A stretch of DNA of 64,000 nt, from positions 113,693 through 177,692 of the forward strand of contig DATGHC010000010.1 in the NCBI GenBank assembly GCA_035308165.1. The letters run 5' to 3'. The notes below the pieces were generated by a model. The model worked only from the letters and a program-made list of their open reading frames with translations, had not been told where the DNA came from and ran no database searches. The position numbers were made by a program, and so were the translations under genes. Numbering within the stretch: the stretch's first letter is position 1; every line of letters starts with the position of its first letter. Below, piece after piece: positions 17,591-26,872 of this stretch. This DNA is from DASTCZ01 sp035308165. Its GTDB lineage: Bacteria > Acidobacteriota > Terriglobia > Acidiferrales > UBA7541.

Positions 17591-18364
17591 CTAATGCTTA
17601 CCAGCTGCGCCATCTGAAAGAATCACATCAACGGCCTGCCCATCAGGTGATTTATCCTCACTGACCTTGCGCAAATACCGGGGCCCAAGAAATCCCGCCA
17701 GCAAATCCACCGCAAGATGGCCCGCAACTGCTGGGACCAGATTCCCGACCCAGAACCGGCTGGCAGCAAATATCAATCCTAGTACAAATGTGGTCATAAG
17801 CCCGCGACGACCCTGGTAGAGATGAGCCAGCGAAAACAGCAATGACGATCCAATGATTGGGAACGCGACAGGATGCCACGCTCTCTCCAGCGCGGCATAG
17901 GCGAAACCACGGTAAAGAAACTCCTCGCAAAGAGATGCAGTAGTCGCGAGCGTTGCAAAGACGAGGGCCTCAACCAGCGAAGAGGGCATCAACATGACCG
18001 AAATTTGCCGAATCCGGGAATTTGAATTGGCGGGCAAAAGAGCTGTCCGGCGGATCCCGACATATTGAAGGGCCCCGAGCACCGCAATGAGGCCGGCCGC
18101 CACCAGCGAGGGCAATGTCCACGAATGGACATTTAGCGCCAGCTGTTCAAGATTGAGACCCCTCACAAAGCATCGCCAAGCCACCAATCCCGCGAGGAAC
18201 CACTGAAACGCAATCGTAGACGCGTAAATCGCGAGCCTGTCCGCCGAAGAGATTCGCCTCCGCGCCAGCAAGCTGCGGATGCGCGCTGCCCCGCGCCACG
18301 GAATCAAAATAGCAAGCGCGGCAAATATGAGAATAAAATCCCAAGGAAACAGGATTCCCATCAT
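17591..18364 (-). CDS. CPBP family intramembrane glutamic protease
   Basis: Membrane protein of 257 residues with about seven hydrophobic segments. The CPBP/Abi signature is clear: CEEFLYRGF (EExxxR, the catalytic Glu pair and Arg), HLYQGRRG with the second motif His, and AGHLAVDLLAG with the third His. Members cleave CAAX-like prenylated proteins or provide bacteriocin self-immunity; the target here is unknown. The start at ATG 18364 (or 18361) gives a protein opening directly with a membrane segment; the longer frame from 18475 has an unlikely Arg/Cys-rich leader. It ends 10 nt before the chosen rsmG start, so the two may be co-transcribed. Confidence 0.85.
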   Translation of the reverse strand: MMGILFPWDFILIFAALAILIPWRGAARIRSLLARRRISSADRLAIYASTIAFQWFLAGLVAWRCFVRGLNLEQLALNVHSWTLPSLVAAGLIAVLGALQYVGIRRTALLPANSNSRIRQISVMLMPSSLVEALVFATLATTASLCEEFLYRGFAYAALERAWHPVAFPIIGSSLLFSLAHLYQGRRGLMTTFVLGLIFAASRFWVGNLVPAVAGHLAVDLLAGFLGPRYLRKVSEDKSPDGQAVDVILSDGAAGKH

Positions 18365-18551
18365 GATTAGAGACACTCCGGACTTCCGATCACAGCTTGA
18401 GATAACAACACGAGTCGCCGCGCAGAGCAAGCGGGAGGTAGCTGATCGGAACCGGCCGCCATCCGCGTGGCGCAAGCCGGGACATTAAGGCTCCGGCAAA
18501 TCGGCCGGAGATTTGACAACTTCCGCGCGCACCGTCTATCGTTGCCTCGAC

Positions 18552-19859
18552 ATGAAAATTCTGGTTATCGGTGGCGGAGGACGCGAGCACGCGCTGGTTT
18601 GGAAATTGCGCCAGAGTCCGAGCGTTGAAAAAATCTGGTGTGCGCCTGGCAACGGTGGAATTTCCGACGAGGCCGAATGCGTCCGCGTTGAGTCAAAAGA
18701 CGGCCTGAAAGATGTCGTCGCTCTGGCTTCACTGGCCACGCTGCTTGGCGCGGACTTGACGGTTGTGGGTCCGGAGTTGCCACTTGTTTCCGGCATCGCC
18801 GACGAATTCGCACAGCGCGGCCTCGCCCTGTTTGGGCCTTCCAAAGCTGCGGCACAGCTTGAGGGAAGCAAAATCTTCGCAAAGGAATTCTTGAAGCGCC
18901 ACAACATCCCCACCGCAACAACTTATGGGATATACGATTCGGCCAACGCAGCCGCGTCGGCTTTGGGGAATCTGACCTGGCCCACGGTCATAAAGGCGGA
19001 TGGCCTTTGCGCCGGCAAAGGCGTTTTGGTCGCGCGGAACCAGAATGAAGCAGCAGCCTTTGTCGAACGAGCGATGCGGAAGCGGGAATTCGGCGAAGGC
19101 GGCGCACAAATTCTGATGGAAGAGGCCCTCGAGGGCGAAGAGCTTTCACTGATTGTCATGACGGACGGCGAGTCCACCGCCGCCATGGCACCTGCGCGCG
19201 ATCACAAGCGCATTTTTGATGGCGACCAAGGTCCCAACACGGGAGGGATGGGCGCCTACTCAACAGATGGGTTGCTCCCGCCGGAGATCGCGGCGCGAAT
19301 TGACAGAGAAATAATCCAACCGTCCATTCGTGGCATGTCATCGGACGGCCGCCCTTATCGCGGATTCCTTTATTTTGGATTGATGCTGACCGCTAGTGGC
19401 CCAAAAGTTTTGGAGTTCAACTGCCGCATGGGCGATCCCGAAGCTCAGGCCATCATCTACCGAATGGATTTCGATCTGGCATCCGTCTTGGCGTCCTGCG
19501 CCGCTGGCCAGCTCGACGCAAAGGCTATCCGCTGGAATCCTGCCCCAAGTGCGTGCGTGGTAATGGCATCGCAAGGATACCCTGGCGATCCACAGATCGG
19601 GCAGAGCATTACAGGAATTAAGGATGCTGAGGGTCTGCCTGATACCAAGGTTTTCTACGCCGGAACCAGGAAAGAAGGCAGCATTTACTACACAACTAGT
19701 GGAAGAGTTCTGGGTGTTACTTCCAGTGCCCCCAGTCTCGCTTCCGCTGTCAGCAATTGCTACCAAGCCGTTCATAAGATACGCTTTGCCGGGGCTCAAT
19801 TCCGCTCAGACATTGCGCGCCGGGCGCTCGTCGGTCAAGGATCAGCAGTCGGAGATTAA
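18552..19859 (+). CDS. purD: Phosphoribosylamine-glycine ligase
   Basis: Step 2 of purine synthesis: joins glycine to phosphoribosylamine using ATP. 435 residues of ATP-grasp fold: N-terminal KILVIGGGGREHALVWKL, TVVGPELPLVSGIADEF, the GPSKAAAQLEGSKIFAKEF segment, KADGLCAGKGVLVA, and NTGGMGAYS; the metal-binding EFNCRMGDPEAQ is near residue 290. Start ATG 18552; a frame from 18513 is longer but the conserved start is at KILVIGG. Followed 31 nt later by purE on the same strand, forming a purine pair. Divergent from the CPBP protease gene. Confidence 0.97.
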   Translation: MKILVIGGGGREHALVWKLRQSPSVEKIWCAPGNGGISDEAECVRVESKDGLKDVVALASLATLLGADLTVVGPELPLVSGIADEFAQRGLALFGPSKAAAQLEGSKIFAKEFLKRHNIPTATTYGIYDSANAAASALGNLTWPTVIKADGLCAGKGVLVARNQNEAAAFVERAMRKREFGEGGAQILMEEALEGEELSLIVMTDGESTAAMAPARDHKRIFDGDQGPNTGGMGAYSTDGLLPPEIAARIDREIIQPSIRGMSSDGRPYRGFLYFGLMLTASGPKVLEFNCRMGDPEAQAIIYRMDFDLASVLASCAAGQLDAKAIRWNPAPSACVVMASQGYPGDPQIGQSITGIKDAEGLPDTKVFYAGTRKEGSIYYTTSGRVLGVTSSAPSLASAVSNCYQAVHKIRFAGAQFRSDIARRALVGQGSAVGD

Positions 19860-19890
19860 CCATACCCTGCAATCAATTCATGGAGGAGAC

Positions 19891-20421
19891 GTGAGCGAGC
19901 ACAACGATCAAAAGCCGCTGATTGGAATCCTAATGGGGTCGGATACCGACCTTCCGGTTATGTCGGAATCTGCCAAGATGCTCGAAAAATTCGGGATCCC
20001 ATATGAGATAGAGGTCACCTCGGCGCACCGTTCACCCGCGCGAACTCATGAGTACGCGAGCACGGCAGGGGCCCGAGGGCTGAAGGTCATCATCGTGGCC
20101 GCAGGCGGCGCGGCGCACTTGGCGGGAGTGATTGCCGCGGTCACGACGCTTCCCATCATCGCCGTGCCCATGGCCACGACCGTACTCAGCGGCATCGACT
20201 CGCTGCTTTCCACGGTGCAGATGCCCGCAGGTGTCCCCGTGGCGGCAATGGCCATCGACAAGCCCGGGGCCATCAACGCAGCCATCTTCGCCGCGGAAAT
20301 CATCGCCACATTTGACGCTGAAATTGCGCGCCGCCTGAGCTCCTACAAGGAAGAGCTGGCCAAATCCGTGGCGGAAAAAAGCGCGCGCGTGAAACAGCAA
20401 TACGCGGGCAAATCACGCTAG
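19891..20421 (+). CDS. purE: N5-carboxyaminoimidazole ribonucleotide mutase
   Basis: Class I PurE, which rearranges N5-CAIR to CAIR in purine synthesis. 176 residues from GTG 19891, which follows a GGAGGAG site by about 3-8 nt; the open frame extends upstream to 19624 but that part overlaps purD in another frame and has no PurE similarity. Motifs: GILMGSDTDLPVM (phosphate loop), VTSAHRSPARTHEYA (substrate His), VAAGGAAHLAGVIAA, and GIDSLLSTVQMPAGVPVA. A C-terminal helical tail is Lys-rich. The partner PurK is not in the window. Confidence 0.96.
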   Translation: MSEHNDQKPLIGILMGSDTDLPVMSESAKMLEKFGIPYEIEVTSAHRSPARTHEYASTAGARGLKVIIVAAGGAAHLAGVIAAVTTLPIIAVPMATTVLSGIDSLLSTVQMPAGVPVAAMAIDKPGAINAAIFAAEIIATFDAEIARRLSSYKEELAKSVAEKSARVKQQYAGKSR

Positions 20422-20474
20422 CTAGCTACCACAATTGAATTGGCGGTATTCTCGCGCAGGCATTGCACGGGCCC

Positions 20475-21476
20475 TCACTGGTGATGCGGGCCGCGCAGAG
20501 TGGGCGCATCGTCCGCGCGCTTCTCGGTGGGCTTCTTCGGCGTATCCGTCGGTGGAACAATCCAATCGAGCCGGTCTCCTTCGCGTAAAATTGCCAGCGT
20601 CAGTTTTGTATCCGGCGGCGACGTGGCCGTCAGCGCGCCACGGATAAATGCCGTAACGCCTTCAGACGCGGCCTTTTGGCTGGCCCCATCCAGGATAAAC
20701 TGCGCGGCTTTACCATTCACTGGCGACTCTTGGCGGATGGGAATCAGGCGCGAGTCATTGCTCCCCAGCAATTGAGCCAGAGTTGGGCCGGGCATGTCCG
20801 ACGGATAGCGATGCTCGACGATCGTGCGCGGCTCTCCTTTTTCGGGCGGATAAAGCTGTGTGTAACTCGGACGCAGGACCAGCGTATCAAAATAATTGTT
20901 CTCCAATTCACGTTGCTGCACGAGGTAATTCAGCAGCCACGCTTCCGGTCCATAGTCCTGTTCATACCCGATGACAAGAATCTGGACCAGGGGCTCATCT
21001 TCCTTAATGTTCACCTGGTGGTGGAGCAATCCCGCGACCGGGCGAAACGCTTCGAGAAACCTCATCCCCAGACCCTCAATATCGCCTGCTTCGTTGGCTT
21101 CCGAATAAACTGTGGAACGCATGGCTTTGAAGGGGAGGTCGGCCAGGAGTTGATCCAGGCGCACGGGTGGCTTGTTCGAATTCACCTCCACCCACTCTAC
21201 GGCGCCAAGCAGCACGGCTACATGTCCGCCAACCAGCGGGACGAAGAGCGGCGCATGAGACCCGGGCTCCGCCTTATCATTGGTCATGGCCCCAACAATT
21301 ATCCCATCGCGCGTAACGCAGAAAACCACGCGCCCGGTGGCCAGGTTGGCGACAATTTCTTCGCCGCCCTGTTTCTGTTGTGCGGCTGCCGGAGGAGTGT
21401 GGGCGCACAGCAGCGACACTGCGGCCGCAGCCACTAAAATGAGGTTTGTGGAAAAACAGCGAAAGGCGCGGCGCAT
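20475..21476 (-). CDS. Secreted protein of unknown function
   Basis: 333 residues, convergent with purE. A signal peptide (SLLCAHTPPAAAQQ) precedes a soluble protein with no motif I can assign. There is a beta-rich early part (GRVVFCVTRDGIIVGAMTND, then PLVGGHVAVLLGAVEWVEV), a central acidic/aromatic part, and a Pro/Lys-rich tail ending in HHQ. ATG 21476 has GGAG about 8 nt upstream, and codon usage looks native. Probably a periplasmic or secreted protein; I do not recognise a family. Confidence 0.65.
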   Translation of the reverse strand: MRRAFRCFSTNLILVAAAAVSLLCAHTPPAAAQQKQGGEEIVANLATGRVVFCVTRDGIIVGAMTNDKAEPGSHAPLFVPLVGGHVAVLLGAVEWVEVNSNKPPVRLDQLLADLPFKAMRSTVYSEANEAGDIEGLGMRFLEAFRPVAGLLHHQVNIKEDEPLVQILVIGYEQDYGPEAWLLNYLVQQRELENNYFDTLVLRPSYTQLYPPEKGEPRTIVEHRYPSDMPGPTLAQLLGSNDSRLIPIRQESPVNGKAAQFILDGASQKAASEGVTAFIRGALTATSPPDTKLTLAILREGDRLDWIVPPTDTPKKPTEKRADDAPTLRGPHHQ

Positions 21477-21611
21477 CGCAAGTCTCCGGCTGCCATCTAC
21501 GTTACCACATCCATGAACAGGTGGCGCGTGGGAGCGCCCCCGCAGCTTTAATTCTCGAGGCAGGTGCTACCCAATGACATCTGCCCGCCTGTTCGGCTAT
21601 TCTTGGCCCGC

Positions 21612-23186
21612 ATGCCCAGCACCGAATCGATTCCATCCAACGGCCGCCAGGAGCAGCATTCCTTTTTAGCCGACGGCATGCTGATCCTCCTGATCATTGC
21701 CTTGGCCAAACTCGTTTTCCATTTTTACTTCAACAACCGCTACGGCTATTTTCGCGACGAATTTGATTATATGTCGTGCGGCGATCACCTCGCGTGGGGC
21801 TATGTTGACCAGCCTCCGCTTATTCCATTTCTGATTCACATTTGCCGGGCGCTGCTGGGCGATTCGCTCCGCAGCATCCGGTTCATTCCGGCTGTGGCGT
21901 CCTCCCTGCTCGTCGTGCAGACGGCCGTCATTGCCCGCGAACTCGGCGGCCGGCGATTCGCCCTTTTGCTCAGCGCGGTCACCATCGTCATTGCGCCGCA
22001 GTACCTCTCCAACGGCAGCCTTTTGGGGACGAATTGCCTCGAACCGAATCTGTGGATGGGCTGTGCCTATTTCGCGATTCTCGCCATCAAGCGCGCCGAC
22101 CCACGCAACTGGCTGTGGTTCGGATTGATCGCCGGCTTGGGTCTGGAAGAAAAGTATTCCATAGCGTTATTCGGTTTGGGGATCGTAGTCGGCCTCCTGC
22201 TCACCCAGCACCGGCGCGCTTTCTTGAACAAATGGATCTGGCTGGGCGGCCTCGCGGCTTTTTTGGTTTTTCTGCCCAACGTCTTGTGGAACATTCACTA
22301 TGATTGGCCATTTTTACAATTAATGCGGGCCATCAGGGCTGAAGGCCGCGATGTGGTCCTGCCCCCCGTTCAATATTTCGTTCAGCAGACACTGCTGGTT
22401 CATCCTCTGACAGCTCCCATCTGGATTACCGGGCTCTTTGCGTTTCTATTCTCGCCGCGACTCAAGGTGTACCGCCCGCTTGGTCTGAGTTATCTGATCA
22501 CCTACACAATTTTTTTCGTCCTCCATGGCAAGAATTACTACCTCGCTTCGATTTATCCCATGCTCCTGGCGGCTGGCGCGGTGGTGATCGCGGCGGCGCT
22601 GGAACGCCCTAGTCTAGCTTGGCTGAAACCTGTGGTCGTTATTTTGCTGCTCTCCGGCGGCGCATATTTTGCCCCGGTAGTTGTGCCGGTCCTGTCCCCC
22701 GACCACTTCATCAGCTACATGAAATACCTCCCCATGAAGATTCCAGTGATGGAACACAGCCACGCCAGAGCCGTTTTGCCCCAATGGTACTCTGACCAGT
22801 TCGGCTGGGAGGAGATCGTGCAAGAAACCGCCCAAGCGTGGAATCAACTCCCCCCAGCTGAGCGACCCGATTGCGGGATTTTCGCCCAGGATTATGGCCA
22901 GGCCGGCGCTATTGATTTTCTTGGCAGGCGTTATGGCTTGCCCCCGGCGCTCAGCGGCCATCAGACTTACTTTCTGTGGGGGCCCAGAGGCTATAGCGGC
23001 AAATGCATGATCGTTCTGGACGACACGAAAGAAACACTCGAAGGACTTTGGGACCACGTCGAATTTGTAGGCACGTCCCCGGACAATCCTTATGCGCTGG
23101 AAAAGAACATAGACGTGTTCATCTGCAGAGGACCAAAATTTGGCACGCTTGCCGACGTCTGGCCGAAAGTGAAGAAGTGGCGCTAA
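21612..23186 (+). CDS. Family 39-like glycosyltransferase (ArnT/PMT-type), membrane
   Basis: Polyisoprenyl-phosphate sugar-dependent glycosyltransferase of GT-C fold, 524 residues from ATG 21612. The first external loop contains YFRDEFDYMSCGDHLAWGYVDQPPL, where the DE pair and the following GYVDQPPL are the hallmarks of the PMT_2 family active site. Around ten membrane segments follow (for example LLSAVTIVIAPQYL, WLWFGLIAGLGL, LAAFLVFLPNVLW), then a C-terminal periplasmic domain of about 140 residues. It likely transfers a sugar from a lipid carrier to an envelope acceptor; donor and acceptor unknown. Confidence 0.85.
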   Translation: MPSTESIPSNGRQEQHSFLADGMLILLIIALAKLVFHFYFNNRYGYFRDEFDYMSCGDHLAWGYVDQPPLIPFLIHICRALLGDSLRSIRFIPAVASSLLVVQTAVIARELGGRRFALLLSAVTIVIAPQYLSNGSLLGTNCLEPNLWMGCAYFAILAIKRADPRNWLWFGLIAGLGLEEKYSIALFGLGIVVGLLLTQHRRAFLNKWIWLGGLAAFLVFLPNVLWNIHYDWPFLQLMRAIRAEGRDVVLPPVQYFVQQTLLVHPLTAPIWITGLFAFLFSPRLKVYRPLGLSYLITYTIFFVLHGKNYYLASIYPMLLAAGAVVIAAALERPSLAWLKPVVVILLLSGGAYFAPVVVPVLSPDHFISYMKYLPMKIPVMEHSHARAVLPQWYSDQFGWEEIVQETAQAWNQLPPAERPDCGIFAQDYGQAGAIDFLGRRYGLPPALSGHQTYFLWGPRGYSGKCMIVLDDTKETLEGLWDHVEFVGTSPDNPYALEKNIDVFICRGPKFGTLADVWPKVKKWR

Positions 23187-23241
23187 AAGAATTCATATTA
23201 TTCGCGGCGGCCATATTGGTAGGAGAGCTTGGCCGCCGAGG

Positions 23242-24192
23242 TTGGTACAGTATTGGCGCGAATCTGACTTGGAAACGAAAACCCATCCCGCCACGTGGAA
23301 GATTTGGCTAGCATTTGCGATCATTTATTTTGTTTGGGGCTCTACGTTTCTCGCTATCCGTGTTGGCGTTCGCGAAGTTCCCCCATTTCTTCTTGCAGCA
23401 ATACGCTTTTTGATTGCAGGCCTGGTTCTTTATGGCTGGAGGATCGCGCGTGGTGAGCATTCGCCTAGCGCTCGCCAATGGCTGTCGGTGTTCATTCTCG
23501 CGCTCTTAATGTTCGCCTTCGCCTACGGACTATTATTCTGGGCCGAACAGCGCGTGCCTTCGGGAATTGCCGCGGTCATACTGGCCACGATTCCAGTGTT
23601 CATGTCCATGTCGGAGATCATCTTTCTGCATACGCAGAAACTCACAGCTCGCCTGGCCCTGGCGCTGGCTATCGGTATCGGCGGAGTGGCAGTGCTGTTG
23701 AGTCACACGGTGGCCCTCGGCGGCACGTCCATTGACAGGGGCGGCGCTGTGGCACTGATTATTGGAGCGATAAGTTGGTCCATTGCAGCCGCACTGACAC
23801 GCAGGCTGCCGCTGCCGTCTTCTAAAGTGATGAGTGCAGGCGCGCAAATGTTCGTTGGCGGAGTGCTGCTCTTAATCGCCGCGGCCTTGCTGGGAGAATT
23901 TCACCGTTTCCACCCTTCGAGCGTCTCCCGCGAAACATGGCTGGCATTGCTTTATTTGATCGTCGCCGGCTCCATCATCGCCTTCACCGCTTACGTGTGG
24001 CTCCTTCACCATGAATCGCCCACAAAAGTCGGCACCTACGCGTACGTGAATCCCGTCGTGGCCGTGCTGGTTGGATATTTCCTTGGCGGGGAAACGCTGG
24101 GCCTGCGAACGATTCTGGGGTCAATGCTCGTATTGATCAGCGTTATCGTGATCACCACCACGCCGGCAAGAAAACCCGCAGTGACCGCTTAG
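23242..24192 (+). CDS. EamA/DMT-superfamily transporter (YedA-like)
   Basis: Inner-membrane exporter of the drug/metabolite transporter superfamily, 316 residues, ten membrane segments in two EamA repeats (WLAFAIIYFVWGSTFLAIR opens the first; AVALIIGAISWSIAAALTRR opens the second). The YFVWGSTFLAIR start and HESPTKVGTYAYVNPVVAVLVG end are typical of the YedA/RhaT-like group that exports amino acids or metabolites. The opening is a TTG at 23242; another TTG at 23269 is possible, so the exact start is uncertain. It follows the glycosyltransferase by 55 nt but is probably functionally unrelated. Confidence 0.85.
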   Translation: MVQYWRESDLETKTHPATWKIWLAFAIIYFVWGSTFLAIRVGVREVPPFLLAAIRFLIAGLVLYGWRIARGEHSPSARQWLSVFILALLMFAFAYGLLFWAEQRVPSGIAAVILATIPVFMSMSEIIFLHTQKLTARLALALAIGIGGVAVLLSHTVALGGTSIDRGGAVALIIGAISWSIAAALTRRLPLPSSKVMSAGAQMFVGGVLLLIAAALLGEFHRFHPSSVSRETWLALLYLIVAGSIIAFTAYVWLLHHESPTKVGTYAYVNPVVAVLVGYFLGGETLGLRTILGSMLVLISVIVITTTPARKPAVTA

Positions 24193-24284
24193 CTAAATTG
24201 ACCTGCCTCCGATACGCAAACTAAGATTGCCTCGAAGAAATGTCTGACTCCCAAGCTCTCCTCGGGCAGACGGTTTCCCATTAA

Positions 24285-24475
24285 CGCATTCTGAAAAAAC
24301 TTGGCGGAGGCGGGATGGAGGTGATTTACAAGACTGAAGACACGCGACTGGGCCGCTTCGTCGCCCTGAAGTTCCTACCCGAGGAAGTTGCGCACGACTC
24401 CCGACCCGCGATTTGCTGAGTTGGTGAGCAAGGTTGGCCTGCCTCAAAAGCAAAAGCTCGAATCGTCCATTTGAA
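24285..24475 (+). pseudogene. Decayed Ser/Thr protein kinase fragment
   Basis: Positions 24285-24419 read RILKKLGGGGMEVIYKTEDT then RLGRFVALKFLPEEVAHD before a TGA, closely resembling the start of PknB-like kinases: the glycine loop (LGGGGMG-V-Y), and the AEDTRLGRFVALKFLPEE strand with the catalytic Lys. A stop (TAA) lies just upstream in frame, and after the TGA a shifted frame continues DPRFAE. No catalytic loop (HRD) or DFG is present. This is a short relic of one of the numerous acidobacterial Ser/Thr kinases, probably left by deletion; it fills most of the gap between the EamA and ABC genes. Confidence 0.8.
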
Positions 24476-24525
24476 AGCCGCCCCTTCAAGTATAATGACG
24501 AACACCCGCAAATTCAGGAGCCAAC

Positions 24526-25479
24526 TTGGCATCCGCACCGGCCGTTTCGACCACCGTCTCATCACCGCCCTTGCGCGTTGAGGGCTTGGTAAAACGCTTC
24601 GCCGAGCTGACGGCAATCAACGACATCTCCATTGAATTGAAAAACGCCGAATGCCTGGGATTACTCGGCCCCAACGGCGCCGGCAAGAGCACATTGATTC
24701 GCAGCATCGTTGGCCGCGTCATCCCTGACTCGGGCAAGGTTACGGTTTTCGGCGATCTCGCCGACTCGGTTGGAGCGCGCATGGCTTTGGGGTGGGTTCC
24801 TCAGGAACTGGCGCTCTACCCCCGGTTAACCTGCCGCGAAAACCTGGAAGCCTTCGGCCTCTACCACGGCATGAATCGCGCCGACCTGAAATCCGCGATC
24901 ACCTGGTGCCTGGACTGGGCTGCGCTCACCGATCGCGCCGGTGACCTGGTCAAAGTCCTCTCCGGAGGAATGAAGCGAAGGCTGAACATGGCCGCTGGAA
25001 TTATTCATCGCCCCAGGGTCATCTTGATGGATGAACCAACCGTCGGCGTGGACCCCCAATCGCGCAACCGCATATTTGAAATGATCGAAAAACTCCACAG
25101 CGAAGGTATTTCCATCATCTACACAACGCACTACATGGAGGAGGCCGAGCGCTTGTGCGACCGCGTCGCCATTATCGATCACGGGCGGATCATCGCTCTG
25201 GGCACCAAGGACGATCTGGTGCACAACTCTTTCGGATCAAGTAGCGAGATCCTGGCGCGCTTCGGAATAGCAGACGTGAGCGTGGCCGCGTGGGTGAAAC
25301 AGCGCGGGGGCAAGTTTGAAAATGGCATGGCGCAATTCACGATCGAGCACGCCATTGAAATCAGCGGTTTGCTGGATGCCGCAGCCAAAGCAGGCCATGA
25401 ATTGGATGACGTCTCGTTGAGAAAACCGAATTTGGAATCCGTATTTCTGAAATTGACCGGAAGGGAGTTGCGCGATTGA
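24526..25479 (+). CDS. ABC-2 type exporter, ATP-binding protein
   Basis: ATPase of an ABC exporter, 317 residues from a TTG start with a CAGGAG site upstream. Walker A GPNGAGKST, Q-loop VPQELALYP, signature LSGGMKRRLN, Walker B VILMDEPTVGVDP and the H-loop TTHYM are all present in the NBD (about 16-230), followed by a C-terminal extension of about 80 residues. It overlaps the permease gene by 4 nt, so the two are translationally coupled. The family (DrrA/NatA-like) exports drugs, lipids or polysaccharides; the cargo is unknown. Confidence 0.92.
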   Translation: MASAPAVSTTVSSPPLRVEGLVKRFAELTAINDISIELKNAECLGLLGPNGAGKSTLIRSIVGRVIPDSGKVTVFGDLADSVGARMALGWVPQELALYPRLTCRENLEAFGLYHGMNRADLKSAITWCLDWAALTDRAGDLVKVLSGGMKRRLNMAAGIIHRPRVILMDEPTVGVDPQSRNRIFEMIEKLHSEGISIIYTTHYMEEAERLCDRVAIIDHGRIIALGTKDDLVHNSFGSSSEILARFGIADVSVAAWVKQRGGKFENGMAQFTIEHAIEISGLLDAAAKAGHELDDVSLRKPNLESVFLKLTGRELRD

Positions 25480-26786
25480 TTGCTCCCATAGTACGCACGT
25501 CGCTCATTTCGCTGAAGCGCGACCGGGGCGCACTGGTCTTGAGCTTCATCCTGCCGGTGGCGTTTTTCACCATCTTCGCCGTCATTTTCGGCGGCCGCCG
25601 GGATAGCACGCCAAAAGTACGGGTCCTCGTCGTGGATGAAGACCGCACCCCAACCTCGCAGAGATTGCTCAAAGGCCTTGAGGCGGAGGGGTCGCTCACC
25701 GCATTCGACAGACCCGCACCAAAGAACGGTGTTGAGCAGCCTGACTACACAGCCGAAACTGCCGAACTCGCGGTGAAAGCGGGAACGGCATCGGTGGCAC
25801 TCATCATCCCTCGCGGCTTCGGCGCGCATCCGCTTTCCTTCGGCCCGGATCAAAACGGCTCGACCATCCAGCTCCTCAAAGACAGCAGTGACATGATCGC
25901 GCCACAAATCGTCGAGGGCCTTCTTCAGAAGGTCGCCATGACTTCGATGCCCGACTCGATGATCGAGCAGGGTACCAAGTATTTTGATGAGTATGCCGGC
26001 GGATTGACGCCGCAGCAGCACAAGATAATAGAGGACCACTTAAACGACCTGCGCAGGGAGCAGAGCGCGGCAGACGGAGCAGCGGCATCGCCGGGGCAAA
26101 GCACAACGACGACGCAAAACGCCGGTAGCGGAGGGATGCTCCTTTCCGTGACCTCGCGCGACGTTGTCGGCGAAAACAAAAACAACCCTATGGTGTCCTT
26201 TTACGCGGCGGCCATCGGCGTCATGTTTCTGCTCTTCACCGCCAGCGGCACAAGCGGTTCCCTGCTAGACGAAGCCGAAAGCGGCACTCTCGACCGTGTG
26301 CTGAGCAGTCGCGTTACCATGGGATCGCTGTTGGCGGGCAAGCTCTGCTACGGTACCGCGCTGGCGTTCGCGCAATTGGTAGTCATGTTTGTCTGGGCCT
26401 GGCTCCAGTTCAAGATCGAGTTCATTCCGCACTTGCTTGGCTTTGCGATTATGGGCATTTCCACGGCATTCGCCGTAAGCGCCTTCGGGATGCTGCTGGC
26501 CAGCATTTGCCGCACGCGCGCGCAGCTGGGCCCTCTTTCCACGCTGGTAATTCTGATCATGTCCTCGGTCGGTGGAAGCATGTTTCCAAGATTTCTTATG
26601 CCGGAGGCCATGCAAAAAGCCGGATTGCTGACCATCAACGCCTGGGCGATCGACGGCTTCACCAAAGTTTTTTGGCGTGATGAGCCGATTTCACACCTGT
26701 GGCCCCAGGTCCTGGTGCTTGTCGTTGTCGGTACCGTGTTATTCGCCATCGCCCGCAGGATCGCGCGCCGCTGGGAATTCGCCTGA
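25476..26786 (+). CDS. ABC-2 type exporter, permease
   Basis: Membrane partner of the preceding ATPase, 436 residues, starting at the TTG that overlaps the upstream TGA stop. One N-terminal membrane segment (LSFILPVAFFTIFAVIFGG), a large periplasmic domain of about 200 residues, then five or six segments (AIGVMFLLFTASGTSGSLL, LAFAQLVVMFVWAWLQF, LGFAIMGISTAFAVSAFGMLLASI, VLVLVVVGTVLFAIARRIA). The EAESGTLDRVLSSRV stretch after the second segment is typical of YhgE/Pip- and DrrB-like ABC-2 permeases. Confidence 0.9.
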   Translation: MIAPIVRTSLISLKRDRGALVLSFILPVAFFTIFAVIFGGRRDSTPKVRVLVVDEDRTPTSQRLLKGLEAEGSLTAFDRPAPKNGVEQPDYTAETAELAVKAGTASVALIIPRGFGAHPLSFGPDQNGSTIQLLKDSSDMIAPQIVEGLLQKVAMTSMPDSMIEQGTKYFDEYAGGLTPQQHKIIEDHLNDLRREQSAADGAAASPGQSTTTTQNAGSGGMLLSVTSRDVVGENKNNPMVSFYAAAIGVMFLLFTASGTSGSLLDEAESGTLDRVLSSRVTMGSLLAGKLCYGTALAFAQLVVMFVWAWLQFKIEFIPHLLGFAIMGISTAFAVSAFGMLLASICRTRAQLGPLSTLVILIMSSVGGSMFPRFLMPEAMQKAGLLTINAWAIDGFTKVFWRDEPISHLWPQVLVLVVVGTVLFAIARRIARRWEFA

Positions 26787-26872
26787 CAAGATTCCTCGCT
26801 GGCGCATAACCCGAAGCACTCCTCAGCTATTTTCAGTAGAATAGATCATTCCTTTTAGAGAGAGGGCAAACG

